A DNA stretch of 64,000 nucleotides, taken from positions 1-64,000 of the forward strand of contig JASAMV010003017.1 in assembly GCA_030248065.1 (NCBI GenBank), read 5' to 3'. The notes beneath the pieces are model-generated. The model was given only the letters and a program-made list of their open reading frames with translations, was not told where the DNA came from and made no database searches. How positions within the stretch are numbered: the first letter of the stretch is position 1; each line of letters opens with the position of its first letter. Shown piece after piece: positions 23,395-33,714 of this stretch. This DNA comes from Rhynchonema sp. JSB1_4 (lineage: Eukaryota > Nematoda > Chromadorea > Monhysterida > Xyalidae). The position numbers and the translations under genes are program-made.

Positions 23395-23609
23395 CATACA
23401 CACTTTGACATACAGGTACGACCAAGCCAAAGAGAATAATCAATCACAGAATGTGTTAGAGTAAGCGTGCGAACATTACAATGTTGTGTCCCTGAAATCG
23501 CAAGGTTTTGTGGTCAAACTATCAATGTTGGAACAATTCTTGAGCCAAATACGTGCAGCAAATGCGCCAAAACCGTGTACAAATTAGAACCGGTTCTAAT
23601 TGGCTTTTT

Positions 23610-23823
23610 TCCGGTTTCACGGTTTCACGGTTTCAAAACAATAAGACCCAACCGTGAAACCGTGAAACCGTGTCATTGTGAAGACAACAAACGTGAAACC
23701 GTGAAACCGTGAAACCGTGAAACCGTAAAACCGTGAAACCGTGTCATTGTGAAGACAACAATCGCAAAACCGTGAAACCGTGAAACCGTAAAACCGTGAA
23801 ACCGTGTCATTGTGAAGACGGCC
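23610..23823. repeat. right terminal minisatellite of the Harbinger-like element
   Basis: Blocks of AAACCGTGAAACCGTG and AAACCGTAAAACC are each closed by GTCATTGTGAAGAC (about 23672, 23743, 23806), mirroring the left end. Confidence 0.8.
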
Positions 23824-24399
23824 TAAGTTGTGCATCTGGTTGGATGCAGTCTTGGCTTAAAAATTTGCTTCAGTTAGGGTTCAGCTTGTGCTTATCCCAA
23901 GCCGTAACTGCTGCTGGTGCTAATGCAGAGTTCATTTCTAGTGTGCAATGAAACTAGACGGGACCCGTGCCTACGGCCCGGCTACAGCATCCGCGCCCCG
24001 TGCCGTGCCACCCCCCCCCCCCCCGAAGACCCGTTAGCATACCCAAAGCTACCCGTGAAAATTGACCCGTCCGCACCTCCGCAAAGGGAGGGGGCCACAC
24101 ACAGACATACAGTACATACGTCTTCCTGTTTTAGTAGTATAGATTATAAGCGCATTAGTTGATAATTTTACATCAAGCTCTTGTGCACTGTGCATTACTT
24201 TGTCACACACACTTTCTTCTCCAACTGGGCCAAGTCTCCATCTTTTTTTCACTTCTCCATCTTGAAAACGGTGTGTTCTGTTCGAACTGTGCTGAAGCAT
24301 TTGTGACGGAATGGAACGACTCGTCACGAGGTTTCACGCGTTTTACCAGAAGTACGAAATCGGGGTGGGATCTATTCAGACTACCGCAAATGTGCTGAC

Positions 24400-24560
24400 T
24401 TTGGTACGCCGCGGAATATCCTATCTTTGAGCGCCGCAAGCGATTATTCGATTTTTGCATGCCGCAAAATAACCGATTTTCAGTTGCCGCATCTGGGTTG
24501 ATTTTGGCACGCCGCAGTGTACTTCAGACGCCGCAATGTGCGTCGCACGCCGCAAAAAAA
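24400..24560. repeat. degenerate array of ACGCCGCA words
   Basis: Seven words close to GCACGCCGCA recur every 19-30 bp (near 24403, 24433, 24462, 24485, 24508, 24529, 24548). They are the inverse of the GAGGCGTGC/GCGGCGTGT words at 19168-19570, so the two arrays face each other across about 5 kb. Confidence 0.55.
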
Positions 24561-24981
24561 ACGCGTGCGCAACGCATTATTTTAATGTTACTATAGTGTT
24601 TCCTTTTTATGCAAGTCAAAGGAAACAAGCTACCCCACGTTATAACTCAACTCCAGTTTGGGGTCGAGATTTCAGAAATCAATGAAAGAGATTAAGAATG
24701 TGTCCTTGTTAATCCAAGCATGACACTCAGCAGCAAACATGGTGAAATGTTTCACTGACATGCTGGCAGCGCACATGCACAAAGCTCACAGCGAGCATGT
24801 GAAACATTGTTGTTGTTAGATTCCACAGGCAAACTTTGACACGTTTTTGCCAGCTGCCTGATTGAATCGAAATTGTAATCTCGACCTCAACTAGAAGTTC
24901 AGTTAAAACACGGGCCCGCGCGTTTCCTTGGACCAAGAAAAACAGGAAACACCATACATTACTAACTTAAATATTCAGGAA

Positions 24982-26264
24982 ATGACGCGTTTGCGGACGC
25001 TGTCACCGGAACAGCTGCAGCAAGTCGGCATCTCGGCACCGGAAGTGCACAACATTTGGTCGCTCATTGACGATGACTTTATCTGTGATGTGTTTTGGAT
25101 TCAACTTGGTTCGTTACTGTTTATACATCCTCATTAGCTATGTATATTGAGTGTAGCGGACAGCGTCAAATGTGGTATGCACCCAATCCTGTCTGGCAGG
25201 TTAAGCGGGCCTGTTCTCTCCTGGCCTCAAGACCAAACCGGCAGGAAAACTCAGCCAAAATAGGCGGGCATAACTACCTGGGGGCACAGCGGGCCCAGGG
25301 GGCCCATAGGGCCCAGCCACAGGGTGGGTACAGCAAGCGTTGGGCCCCCAGCCCCCACTTCTGAGAACTGTCGGTCAGCTAGGCAGCGTCTCGTTTTCTG
25401 GAAGTAAACTTCTGGAAGCAGCCTCCCAGCTTCGATGTCAAAGTGGGCTGTCAAGGTGGTGTCATGCCCATTTGGTGAAAATTAATGTTTACATTGTGAA
25501 AACTGTGATGCAACAGCTGTGCTGCAAATGTGTCAGGTGACGAGCGATGGTTCGTGACAACACGCACTTTTGAGATGGTTTACAACCGACCCGTTGGTGA
25601 CTATGAAAGTGGCATCTACGAGACCATCTCAAATATCGGTTGGTTCCCTCAAATGTCTGTGAAAGAGGTCCAAACAATCAATCGGGTACGCCGAATTCCG
25701 ATCACGTACTTGCGATCCGATTTAATTCTATTTGCAACTATGTGTAACTAAAGGCTGGTGCCGCTATGTATGTACACGCGACTGAAACTAACCGCGAAGT
25801 TTGAGTTGTATATTTCGCCTGGAGCCGAACCAACTGTACTACTGATGACTTCGAAACAGGCAAATTTTGCCGACCCATATTTTGCGATTGAGATGGAAAA
25901 TGAATTTCTACCAGCGTAATTTTTTTTGGGCAGGGGTTGAAATTAATGCTCCCATTCGGTCGCAAAACACGGGTAGGAACAAAACTGTCTGTGCTTTGCC
26001 GCAGCCAAATCGATGTCGTTAAAATCTTTACGGCCCTTACAGTTCCACTTAAGCTTCCAGGTCGTCGACATATCTGGTGGTCGTACCTCAAAGCTCAGAT
26101 GTCAAACGCGAAAACATACGTCAGATGTCAAACGCAAAAAATGCTGACGAAAACCGGGGGACGTTTCGCCTTCGCGCTAATCATGTGGATTATCATTATT
26201 GGAGTTCTCATTGCGACAGTGTTGTACTTGACGACGCAGCTTGTGCGCACGCCTGCAAACGAAG
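24982..26264 (+). CDS. tentative 3-exon gene of unknown function with C-terminal membrane segment
   Basis: Exons 24982-25108, 25537-25685 and 25934-26264 agree in phase. A strong acceptor (ACTAACTTAAATATTCAG) lies 3 bases before the ATG, as expected for an SL trans-spliced start. Exon 1 encodes a helical segment (LRTLSPEQLQQVGISAPEVH) with SAM-domain flavour, then an acidic IDDDF. Exon 2 is an ordinary-looking soluble segment (TRTFEMVYNRPVGDYESGIY). Exon 3 ends in a hydrophobic helix (FALIMWIIIIGVLIATVLYL). A further exon-like segment at 26899-27028 could supply the C-terminus. The middle of exon 3 is poor in conserved-looking sequence, so this exon may be wrong. Confidence 0.33.
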
Positions 26265-26596
26265 GTGAATTGCTTTTATTGGAAAGCGATGTGAGGTACG
26301 GAATTGGGTGTCTATCCCAGTGTGTGATTCCAAAGTCCAATTCCAATTTGATCGTAATGGTGAGTTGGCCTCATTAACATCAGACGACCAGACATATAAC
26401 AAAAAATACGGCACCCCGATACTCGGCTTATTAAAATAAGTTTTATTGCGATTTGAAAAAAAGACCCAACTCGTTGGTTCCTTTTTGTTGGGCGTGAAGT
26501 AAGCCCCAAGCAAGAGGTTGGGGAAAATGAGTGCAAGAGGAAGCTTAAAGGGGGGACTCATTGCTAAAAGTACCCATTTTACGATTTCAGCTGGTA

Positions 26597-26877
26597 ATGA
26601 TTGCACAATGACCATATGGGAATCCATCCAAAACCACCCTGATTTTCAGGATTCCAAAGTGAACCACGCCTAACCAATGGGTTATTTGTATATCTTACAA
26701 AACATTTTCACCTGAAAATAAACCAGCCAGTCAACCACGTTTTAATCTCTGAAATATTTCGCTTACTGCATACTTTATGTATGATTATACGTTGCCGCGC
26801 AATGTCAATTTGAATTTTCTGGCTTGACAATTCAGGAAAAAATTGGATGGATGCTCACATAGTCATTGTGCGACCAA
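26597..26877. mobile_element. MITE, TTGGTCGCAC family, copy 2 (left end decayed)
   Basis: The right end GTCATTGTGCGACCAA followed by TA is intact. The left end is a decayed ATGATTGCACAATGACC preceded by TA. The interior has the family words CATTTTCACCTGAAAATAA, CAACCACG and GCAATGTCAA. Confidence 0.7.
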
Positions 26878-27059
26878 TAGCTGGTGTGCGTGTTATCAGA
26901 ACGCCACCAAGATAAAATTAATCGGACGAAAATCGGCAGAGGTCGAAGCGATTGCATCGACCTTACCTGGAACAAAAATAAGTTCGGACCAGCTGCATTT
27001 TTATTGCAAATTAGGCAAAAGCTCATGAATTGTTAGAGTTTGAGCGAGCAGCAGATGTT

Positions 27060-27630
27060 GGAGAAAAGAAAACGAAAATTCCAGCTTGAGGTCTTCTGTA
27101 AACAGTAACGATTTCTTCCAAAAAAATCATAAATCCTTCAAGAAGGCTTATTTCGCGATTCTGAGACCAGTTCTGGAACAGATCAATTTAGCCGTGATTT
27201 ATCCTTGATAAAGGTGTACCGATCGATTCCATCGGTGTCCAGTCGCAGGTAGATACCGGTGGTGGACACCTTTGGGTTACTTTCACAATGTGGCCATTAT
27301 ACGCTGTCATCGAAACATTTTCACTTCGGTGTCACTGAGCGGATCAGCGGATCGGCCGTGGAGTAAAAATGTTTTGATGATTACATAAGTCCAATGAAGG
27401 ACGCAACTAAAGGTGGTCCACCACCGGTATCTACCTGCGACTGGACACCAATGGAATCGATCGGTGCATCATTATGAAGGATAAATCAAATTTATCGGCT
27501 AAATATATCTTCCAGAACTGGTCTCAGAATCGCGAAATATGTAAGCCTTTTTGAAGGATTTATGATTTTTTGGAAGAAATCGTCACTGTTAGAGAAAACC
27601 CCAAGCTGGAATTTTCGTTTTCATTTCTCC
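27060..27630. mobile_element. foldback element, two ~217-bp arms
   Basis: Arms 27060-27276 and 27413-27630 are inverted copies: GAAAACGAAAATTCCAGCTTG with its inverse, TCTGAGACCAGTTCTGG with CCAGAACTGGTCTCAG, and CCAGTCGCAGGTAGATACCG with its inverse. The loop of about 136 bp is unrelated. No coding capacity was seen. Confidence 0.75.
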
Positions 27631-27680
27631 ACGGTTTCCCCCGCCCTTTACTCACTTGAGTAACTTCATACCTAAATGGG

Positions 27681-28688
27681 CGGTCACTACGGGTTCTGGT
27701 CGGTGACGCCGTTTCTGGGTGGATCCCGGTCACCTCCGGGGTTGCTCAGGGCAGTGTTTTCGGTCCGACTCTCTTTCTCATCTACATAAATGATGTGGTC
27801 AGTGTAGTGCATCCAGGCACCTACCTGTATCTCTACGCCGACGATATCAAAATTTACAGGGAAATCCGTAGCGCTGCAGATACCAAGATCCTCCAGAGTG
27901 ACATAAATGCAGTCATTAGTTGGCTCTCTGCAAATGGCATGGCCCTGGCCAGCCATAAGAGCGTCACAGTAAGGATTGGGGATATTCCCCACGTCTCCGC
28001 TGTCTACTTCTTTGGGAATGAGCAAATTATTTCACCACCCCATGTCCGGGACCTGGGTGTCTTAATGGACCAACAAAACTTAAAATTTGAGTCACATATT
28101 CGCAAAATTGTGGCTGACGCCAGTAGAATGGAGAAGACCATCCGCCGAAACTTTCACAGTCGAAATCTCGACTTCCTCAGAAAACTCTACTTGGCCTACG
28201 TTCGTCCATTACTGGAATTTTCCATGTCCATTTGGTGCCCTCAAAATGTCACCTTGGCCAAAAACGTTGAAAAATTCAACGTCGGTTCACTTATTATTTA
28301 CCAGGCATGCAGACACTGTCTTACCAGCAGCGTCTGTATGCCCTAAATTTGGACCCCCTAATTTATCGTCGGACCGTGAACGATCTTGTGCTTGTGTACA
28401 AGGTCGTTCATGGTCTCATACCTGGGGTAACCAAGGAATCATTTTATCCATCACGTGACACCGGCCGCCCAACCCGAGGGCACTCCCACAGGTTGTGTCG
28501 GACTCATGGGGCGGGTCCGGACTTGTTCGGGTATTAGGCATATCGCGTCGTGGACCTATGGAACGGGCTCCCTGAGGGTGTGGTCTCTGCTGCCTCAACT
28601 GCGGCCTTCAAAACTAAACTAAACTCGCGTGGTCGAGACCTGGTTTCTCGCCACATTTCTTCAAAATTTTCAGCCGTCGTTGACTGAT
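27681..28688 (+). pseudogene. 5'-truncated, frameshifted LINE reverse transcriptase (CR1/Jockey type)
   Basis: Open sequence from about 27691 reads the RT palm motifs GVAQGSVFGPTLFLIYINDV and then YLYADDIKIY (catalytic YADD, starting near 27829). The thumb follows (WLSANGMALASHKS, KLYLAYVRPLLEFSMSIW). The frame is lost near 28300 and resumes one frame over with YQQRLYALNLDPLIYRR. A TAG near 28537 breaks it again before the tail LWNGLPEGVVSAASTAAFKT, which ends at a TGA near 28688. Endonuclease and the N-terminal RT are missing. The C-terminal pattern is that of CR1/Jockey-superfamily LINEs. Confidence 0.85.
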
Positions 28689-29204
28689 CCCCTCAGTCAC
28701 TGGGTTGCTGCTTTTCAGATAATCATCAATATTCCGTCGTCCGTTGTTGACTTTATTGCTCGTTGCGTTTGTTCTCTTCATTAGTTTGGTTGGTTGAATC
28801 TCGCCGGTACGTTTTCTTTGTCGTTTGTTCGTTCATGTTCACATTTTCGTTTATTAATACTCAGGTTTATCCGGATCTTGTGTAAAGGTCTTTGCGAAAG
28901 CGTGCAGATATGAATTTGGAATTTGTCACGCGAAAAAATTAACCAACACTCGATGGGTCTTTATTACTTTTCGCGTTGGAACTTTTTGACTTCTTCAAAA
29001 CACAAAATATTTCATCGCGCTCACAAGGAATCACATTTGAATATGTTTAGTGTTGCAGTTTGTTGGACTGGTCCCTGGTAATTTTATGTCAAAAGATCAC
29101 TCTGCCAGCCGAAGTCGCTAACATTTTATGCTGCCGTCAGCTTTCAAACACAGTTTTCTTGCGAAACTGCGCTGCAGCGTTGATTCTTTTTGTTTGACAA
29201 GGGA
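28689..29204. other. LINE 3' region and intergenic sequence
   Basis: Rich in CGTCGT/TTGTTCG words with no clear poly-A tail or gene. Confidence 0.35.
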
Positions 29205-29425
29205 CGAAACGCTGAAAATATCTTAGATTGGATTACCATGTGTCTTGCACAGGCCAGCCTCAAACTTGTTTCAGTTTTTCTCCTCCTGTGAAAATATGTG
29301 GGCTCCGTGAAACATCACAAAGCAACGAGTTGACAATGCATTTCCTAAATCTGGGTTCCTGATACATTGTCATCATTTTCTGAAAAAAATGGATGCAAAC
29401 AAACGCGGTCAACAATCAATTTAAG
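29205..29425. repeat. partial copy of the 11202-12923 foldback (right half)
   Basis: Shares with 12690-12915 the ordered words CGCTGAAAATATCTTAGATT, GTGGGCTCCGTGAAACATCA, CCTAAATCTGGGTT and GGTCAACAATCAATT at high identity, without the left arm. Confidence 0.7.
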
Positions 29426-29559
29426 TGAATTAGCACATGAACGCATAATGACGAAAGCAATCAGTCGTGCTGATGAGCCACTGCTCGGGGCCAACGATCA
29501 GTTTGGCGTGCCGAACACTTGGAATAAACCATGTGATCTACTTTTCACTCACTCTCAGG

Positions 29560-30266
29560 CAGTGGTTTTTTAAAAAAATTTTTTTTATTAAAAAAAAATT
29601 TAAAAAAAAAATTCGTTCCAAAAGTTAAAAAAATTTTTTTTATTATTTCAAAATTCGAAAATTTCTTCATTTTTTTGCTCTAAAAGTGCTATTTTTTGCA
29701 TAAAAAATGCTACTGTTAACATCACCCGACCCAACCATGGGTGTATTGGGTGCCATAATCGTTGTTTTGTGCCATCTAGACATAGTGCACACATTCACAT
29801 GGCCTCTCATATGATTACACATGTACATGTGACTGGGTGGGCATGCATTTATCCATGCAACAGACCCGAAAGCAGTGATTCGGTGTGATATTCATTCTAT
29901 ATTTACACTGTTTGTCACATATTTGCATTGGTCGTGTACCAGCAATAGTTTCACCCAAATTTACCGTCTTGAGTGTCACAAAGCCACACCAAGGCACCCA
30001 CACTACGTGGGGGAAGTGTACGGGTGTGTACCTGACTACTGTTGGTACTCATTGACCATTGTTTAGTATTGTTTTCGTGTCGTGAGTGCTTTATATGCAC
30101 TTAATACACGTTATGGAAGAAAAATGCCACTATTTTTTGCTTTAGCGCTCATTTTTTTTCGTTTCTGGCAGTTTTTGGCTGGAATAAAAAAAATTTTTTT
30201 AAATTAAAAAAAAATTTTTTTTTAAAAAATGGGGTTTGAATAAAAAATTTTTTTTATTAACCACTG
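29560..30266. mobile_element. hAT-type element, CAGTGGTT ends, inverted relative of 14976-15655
   Basis: Begins CAGTGGTTTTTTAAAAAAAT and ends TTTTATTAACCACTG, 707 bp, with a perfect 8-bp target duplication CTCTCAGG (29552-29559, 30267-30274). The middle carries CCATGGGTGTATTGGGTGCC, as does 14976-15655 in the opposite orientation, so these are two copies of one family. It contains no transposase. Confidence 0.88.
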
Positions 30267-30352
30267 CTCTCAGGAACGTAAACCTTGAAGCAGGGTGATG
30301 TTTCGCAAAGCAAATTTCTTGCATTCCAATATTATTGCTCACTTGTTTTCAG

Positions 30353-30532
30353 CCCCCGACACCATCCTGTTGGTGCAACACCCTGCCCCCGAACTGCAAC
30401 GCGTGACCATCGAAGCTAATGGTGCTGTGCGTGTGAGCACCGATGTTGGCATCCGACCACCAACGTACAGCTGGTCACCGAGACTCGTGTGGACGGGACG
30501 CACGTTGTGGTCGTTGGGGGCAGACTCTGGTG
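30353..30532 (+). CDS. candidate internal exon, function unknown
   Basis: The acceptor CTTGTTTTCAG and the strong donor GTG|GTAAGTG bound 180 bases whose only open frame reads PDTILLVQHPAPELQRVTIE and TDVGIRPPTYSWSPRLVW. Composition is ordinary for a soluble protein, and it lies between mobile elements. No neighbouring exon was identified, so the gene is unknown. Confidence 0.35.
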
Positions 30533-30720
30533 GTAAGTGACTGTGACAAGAGTGTTTATGCGCTTGTCATTCGTTATCAGCCACTTGTTTAAAGCTGCTC
30601 GACAACAACCCTTCGACCGCGCTTGATCTTGGGAGTAGAATATATAAACAAAGTTTGGACATAGTGTTACGGTACCGCCAATGCTATGTACGTGCATAGA
30701 CCTGTGTATGCCGGTGACCT

Positions 30721-31623
30721 GCCGGTCGCCTCATGCGAAATTTGCGCGCGCTAAGTACAAGACCAGCAGCAACCCACTGACCGGAGCTGGCCTCATGCGA
30801 AAGTCAGCAAATCGATCGATATTTGCGCGCGCGTGTGTGCTTTTGTGTGCGCTGGTGCAGTTTTGGCTGGTTGTGTGCATTTTTGCAGCGTTTTTTGAAA
30901 TACGAAAATACGAAATACGAAAACGAAATACCTCCAGCAGCCCACATCGCCCTGACACCGTCTTGTCCTTTCTGAATGATGAATAAGGATATCGGGTCAC
31001 ATCAAATGTTGATGTTTCACATTCATTTGATTCCAAAGTTTACCTGTCATGATTGATGATACACACATGATTCACAGTTTCATTCCGTCCGTACATGCGT
31101 CGTGAAATTTTTCGGTCACGTGATTTCAAAGTTTACATACGCTTTGAATGCTTCCTTTTCGGTGTACATCACTTTCTGTCTGGTTTACATGACGTGTCTT
31201 TTTCTCTTTATCTTTGTAATTTAGCTAAACCAGTGTTCTGTGGACAAAGTCTCTTTATTATGCGCAATGCTTTCATCGTCTATTGACAGTTGATTTCTGT
31301 ATTTTCCTTTCGATAAAGCAAGATACCGAGCGCTGTGAACACAACAAAATGATCTTCGTGAATGAGGCTGGGTCAGACCGGTTACAAACATTAACAAAAA
31401 ACACATGGGATCATCAATGCAAGTACCAACTTTATCAAAAAGACAGCTTTTTATTTTAATTCGATGCACAAAACCAGCCAAAACTGCACCAGCGCACACA
31501 AAAGCACACACGCGCGCGCAAATATCGATCGATTTTCTGATTTTCGCATGAGGCCAGCTCCGGTCACTCGGTTGCTGCTGGTCTGGTACTTAACGCGCGC
31601 AACACTCGCATGAGGCGACCGGC
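30721..31623. mobile_element. foldback element, GCCGGTCGCC ends
   Basis: The left arm starts GCCGGTCGCCTCATGCGAAA and includes GACCGGAGCTGGCCTCATGC and AATCGATCGATATTTGCGCG. The right arm (about 31466-31623) is its inverse, ending GGCGACCGGC. The arms are about 160 bp and the interior about 580 bp lacks coding signal. Confidence 0.72.
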
Positions 31624-31655
31624 GCTCTGGCCTCATGCGAAAATGTCAATGTACG

Positions 31656-32017
31656 TATAGTCCAGCCACCAGCTCATGAGACGACTTTTTTTAAAGCTTG
31701 CTTGGCCGCATTCAAAAATGCTCCAGATACACGTGTTTTCGCAAACAAAAGAAAGAGATTGGCTGAGGGAGATGATGACAAGTTCCAGCTGGCTGACCTC
31801 AATTTGTTGCGTGCTTACGCGAACAGCAGAGTTGTTCAGCACACAAATGTTTTGGGAGTCAAAAGGGAATTTACGCACCGAGTGGAGAGCGTGTTTTTAA
31901 AAAATACGTGCGTTTCTCTTTCTTTCATTTCCGAAATACGTGGAACCGGAACATTGTTGGAGCCGCACAAGCCAATTTAAAAAAAAAGTCGTCTCATGAG
32001 TTCGTGGCTGGACTATA
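31656..32017. mobile_element. MITE, TATAGTCC family, copy 3 (inverted)
   Basis: Begins TATAGTCCAGCCACCAGCTC and ends GTGGCTGGACTATA. The interior is the inverse of 3600-3972 and 7988-8352. The shared ORF is on the plus strand here (from 31702) but shifts frame after the EFTHR residues. Confidence 0.82.
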
Positions 32018-32039
32018 CATATGTAGCATTGGCGGTACT

Positions 32040-33472
32040 GTACTTGACCCTAATCTGGCGAGCCGATTCGTTGCTTCCTGATGTTTCACGGCCACGTCGA
32101 AGTTTGCCCCTGGTGAAAAAAAAACCGAAAAAATTTGAAATGCTGCTGTGACACGAATAGGCTGTTTCAAAGTTTGATCCTTGTGTGACAGCAACCGTCA
32201 ACATTGTGACAAAAACCGCAATGCACACAGGGTTGGGCATAAAAACGACGGCGTTTTTTCTTTAAAAAAACGCCTGGGTCGTTTTTCGTTTTTTTTAATC
32301 CTGAATTTCCTTGATTTCCCTGATTTTTCAGGGAAAGTACCCTGATTATCAAGGAAAATCAATTTTTTGTCCCATTTTTTTCAAAAAATTTTCGACCAAT
32401 TTTTACTTTGTCGAGACACGTCGATATACGCAGCTTGACTTTCAATGATGACCCCGGCCAAAGTTGGTCCCATGATGCGGGTCTGATGTGGGATCTGAAC
32501 AACTCGCTAGAAAAGGGTTGAAAGCCGTTTATTTTGCCTCAGAACACATAGAATTACTTCATTTAACCACGTTTTCTTCCCAACATGAGCGTTTTCCTAT
32601 TTTTTTCGGGGCATATTTTGGTTATCTGGACGTTTTAAAAGAACGTTTTTTAAACGTTTTTTAACAAAAAAACGATTTTTTGAAAAAAAAGTTTTTTGCC
32701 CAACCCTGAACGCACAATAGTTATTGAAACGCCCGCATTGTTGAATAAAAAAAACAAAAGGTTTCAGAAACCTGGTCATTTTTTGTTACGATTTTGTACT
32801 CGTATAATTTTAAGCATCTGTGGTGCGTGAAATAAGTTGTCAATTACAAATAAAAATCCTCTAATTATCAAGTCCCTTGTTTGTGCTTTCCAATTTTCAA
32901 AACCCTACACAGCTCACACAATGTTTACCACAACATGTGCAAGGCAGCCTTTCCAATGCGCGCACACACACAAAGCTTGCCAGCTGTGAAACATTGCTGT
33001 GTTGTCGCTGTGCCGAATGTGTGTTGTCGTTGTGTGTGCGCTTTGAGAATGGCTGCCTTGCGCATGTTGTGGATGTGGTAAACGTTGTGTGAGCTGTGAA
33101 GGGTTTTGAAAACTGGGAAGCACAAACAAGAGACTTGGTAATTAGAGGATTTTTATTTGTAATTGACAACTTATTTCACTCACTACAGATGCTTGAAATT
33201 ATACGAGTACGAAATCGTAACAAAAAATGACCAGGTTTCTGAAAGCTTTTATTTTTTTATTCAACAATGCGGGCGTTTCAATAGCTATTGTGCATTGCGG
33301 TTTTTGTCACAATGTTGAAGGTTGTTGTCACTCAAGGATCAAACTTTGAAACAGCCTATTCGTGCCACAGCGGGTTTTTTTTTCGCCAGGGGCAAACTTC
33401 AACGTGGCCGTGAAACATCAGGAAGCAACCAATCGGCTTAGGCCAGATAACCAGATTAGGGTCGAGTAATAC
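32040..33472. mobile_element. 1.4-kb near-perfect palindrome with an internal hAT insertion
   Basis: Left GACCCTAATCTGG, GCTTCCTGATGTTTCACGGC and GGCTGTTTCAAAGTTTGATC are mirrored at the right. The centre near 33000 is the same palindromic core seen at 11448-11757. The left arm is interrupted by a hAT-like element (32228-32708). The right arm has the uninterrupted target (inverse of CGCAATGCACAATAG). Confidence 0.8.
32228..32708. mobile_element. hAT-type element, CAGGGTTGGGC ends
   Basis: Begins CAGGGTTGGGCATAAAAACG and ends TTTTGCCCAACCCTG, 481 bp. The flanks AATGCACA and AACGCACA differ at one base. The opposite arm of the host palindrome preserves the empty site with a single AATGCACA, confirming the insertion. 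Confidence 0.85.
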
Positions 33473-33714
33473 GATGTCCAAGCTTTGTTTGTATATACTA
33501 TCCCCAAGATCAAGCGCGGGTCGAAGGGTTGTTAACCAGCACCTTTAATTCGTAGGTCTCAGTCACAGCGCCGGGTGCACTTTTAGGCTGTAAGTAGAAG
33601 TCGGCGTGCACGCAGCGTCATGGTGTAAAACATAGGCTAGGCAGCGCACAGCATCGCAAAACTTCTTCTGTTGCTTCGACTTTTTGTCAGTATTGTGCAA
33701 GACGAAGCTGCGTG
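33473..33714. other. short spacer with an inverted copy of 30600-30662
   Basis: 33478-33540 contains CCCAAGATCAAGCGCGGGTC and GAAGGGTTGTT, the inverse of sequence at about 30600-30660. No gene. Confidence 0.4.

Larger units (their letters stand above)
22068..23823. mobile_element. PIF/Harbinger-like element, GGCCGTCTTCAC ends, TAA flanks
   Basis: A 1756-bp element with ends GGCCGTCTTCACAATGAC and the inverse GTCATTGTGAAGACGGCC. TAA flanks both sides (22065-22067, 23824-23826), the TWA target duplication typical of PIF/Harbinger. Each end repeats the unit GTCTTCACAATGA plus CACGGTTT-type minisatellite. Inside is a minus-strand ORF remnant with a BESS-like motif, the kind of MADF/BESS or Myb-like DNA-binding partner such elements encode. 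No DDE transposase remains. A second MITE (23108-23394) is nested within. Confidence 0.82.

Noticed and set aside
25251..25454. Gly/Ala/Gln-rich frames near GGGCCCAGGGGGCCC as collagen
   Set aside because: Short, no Gly-X-Y periodicity over useful length, and within the intron of the tentative gene.
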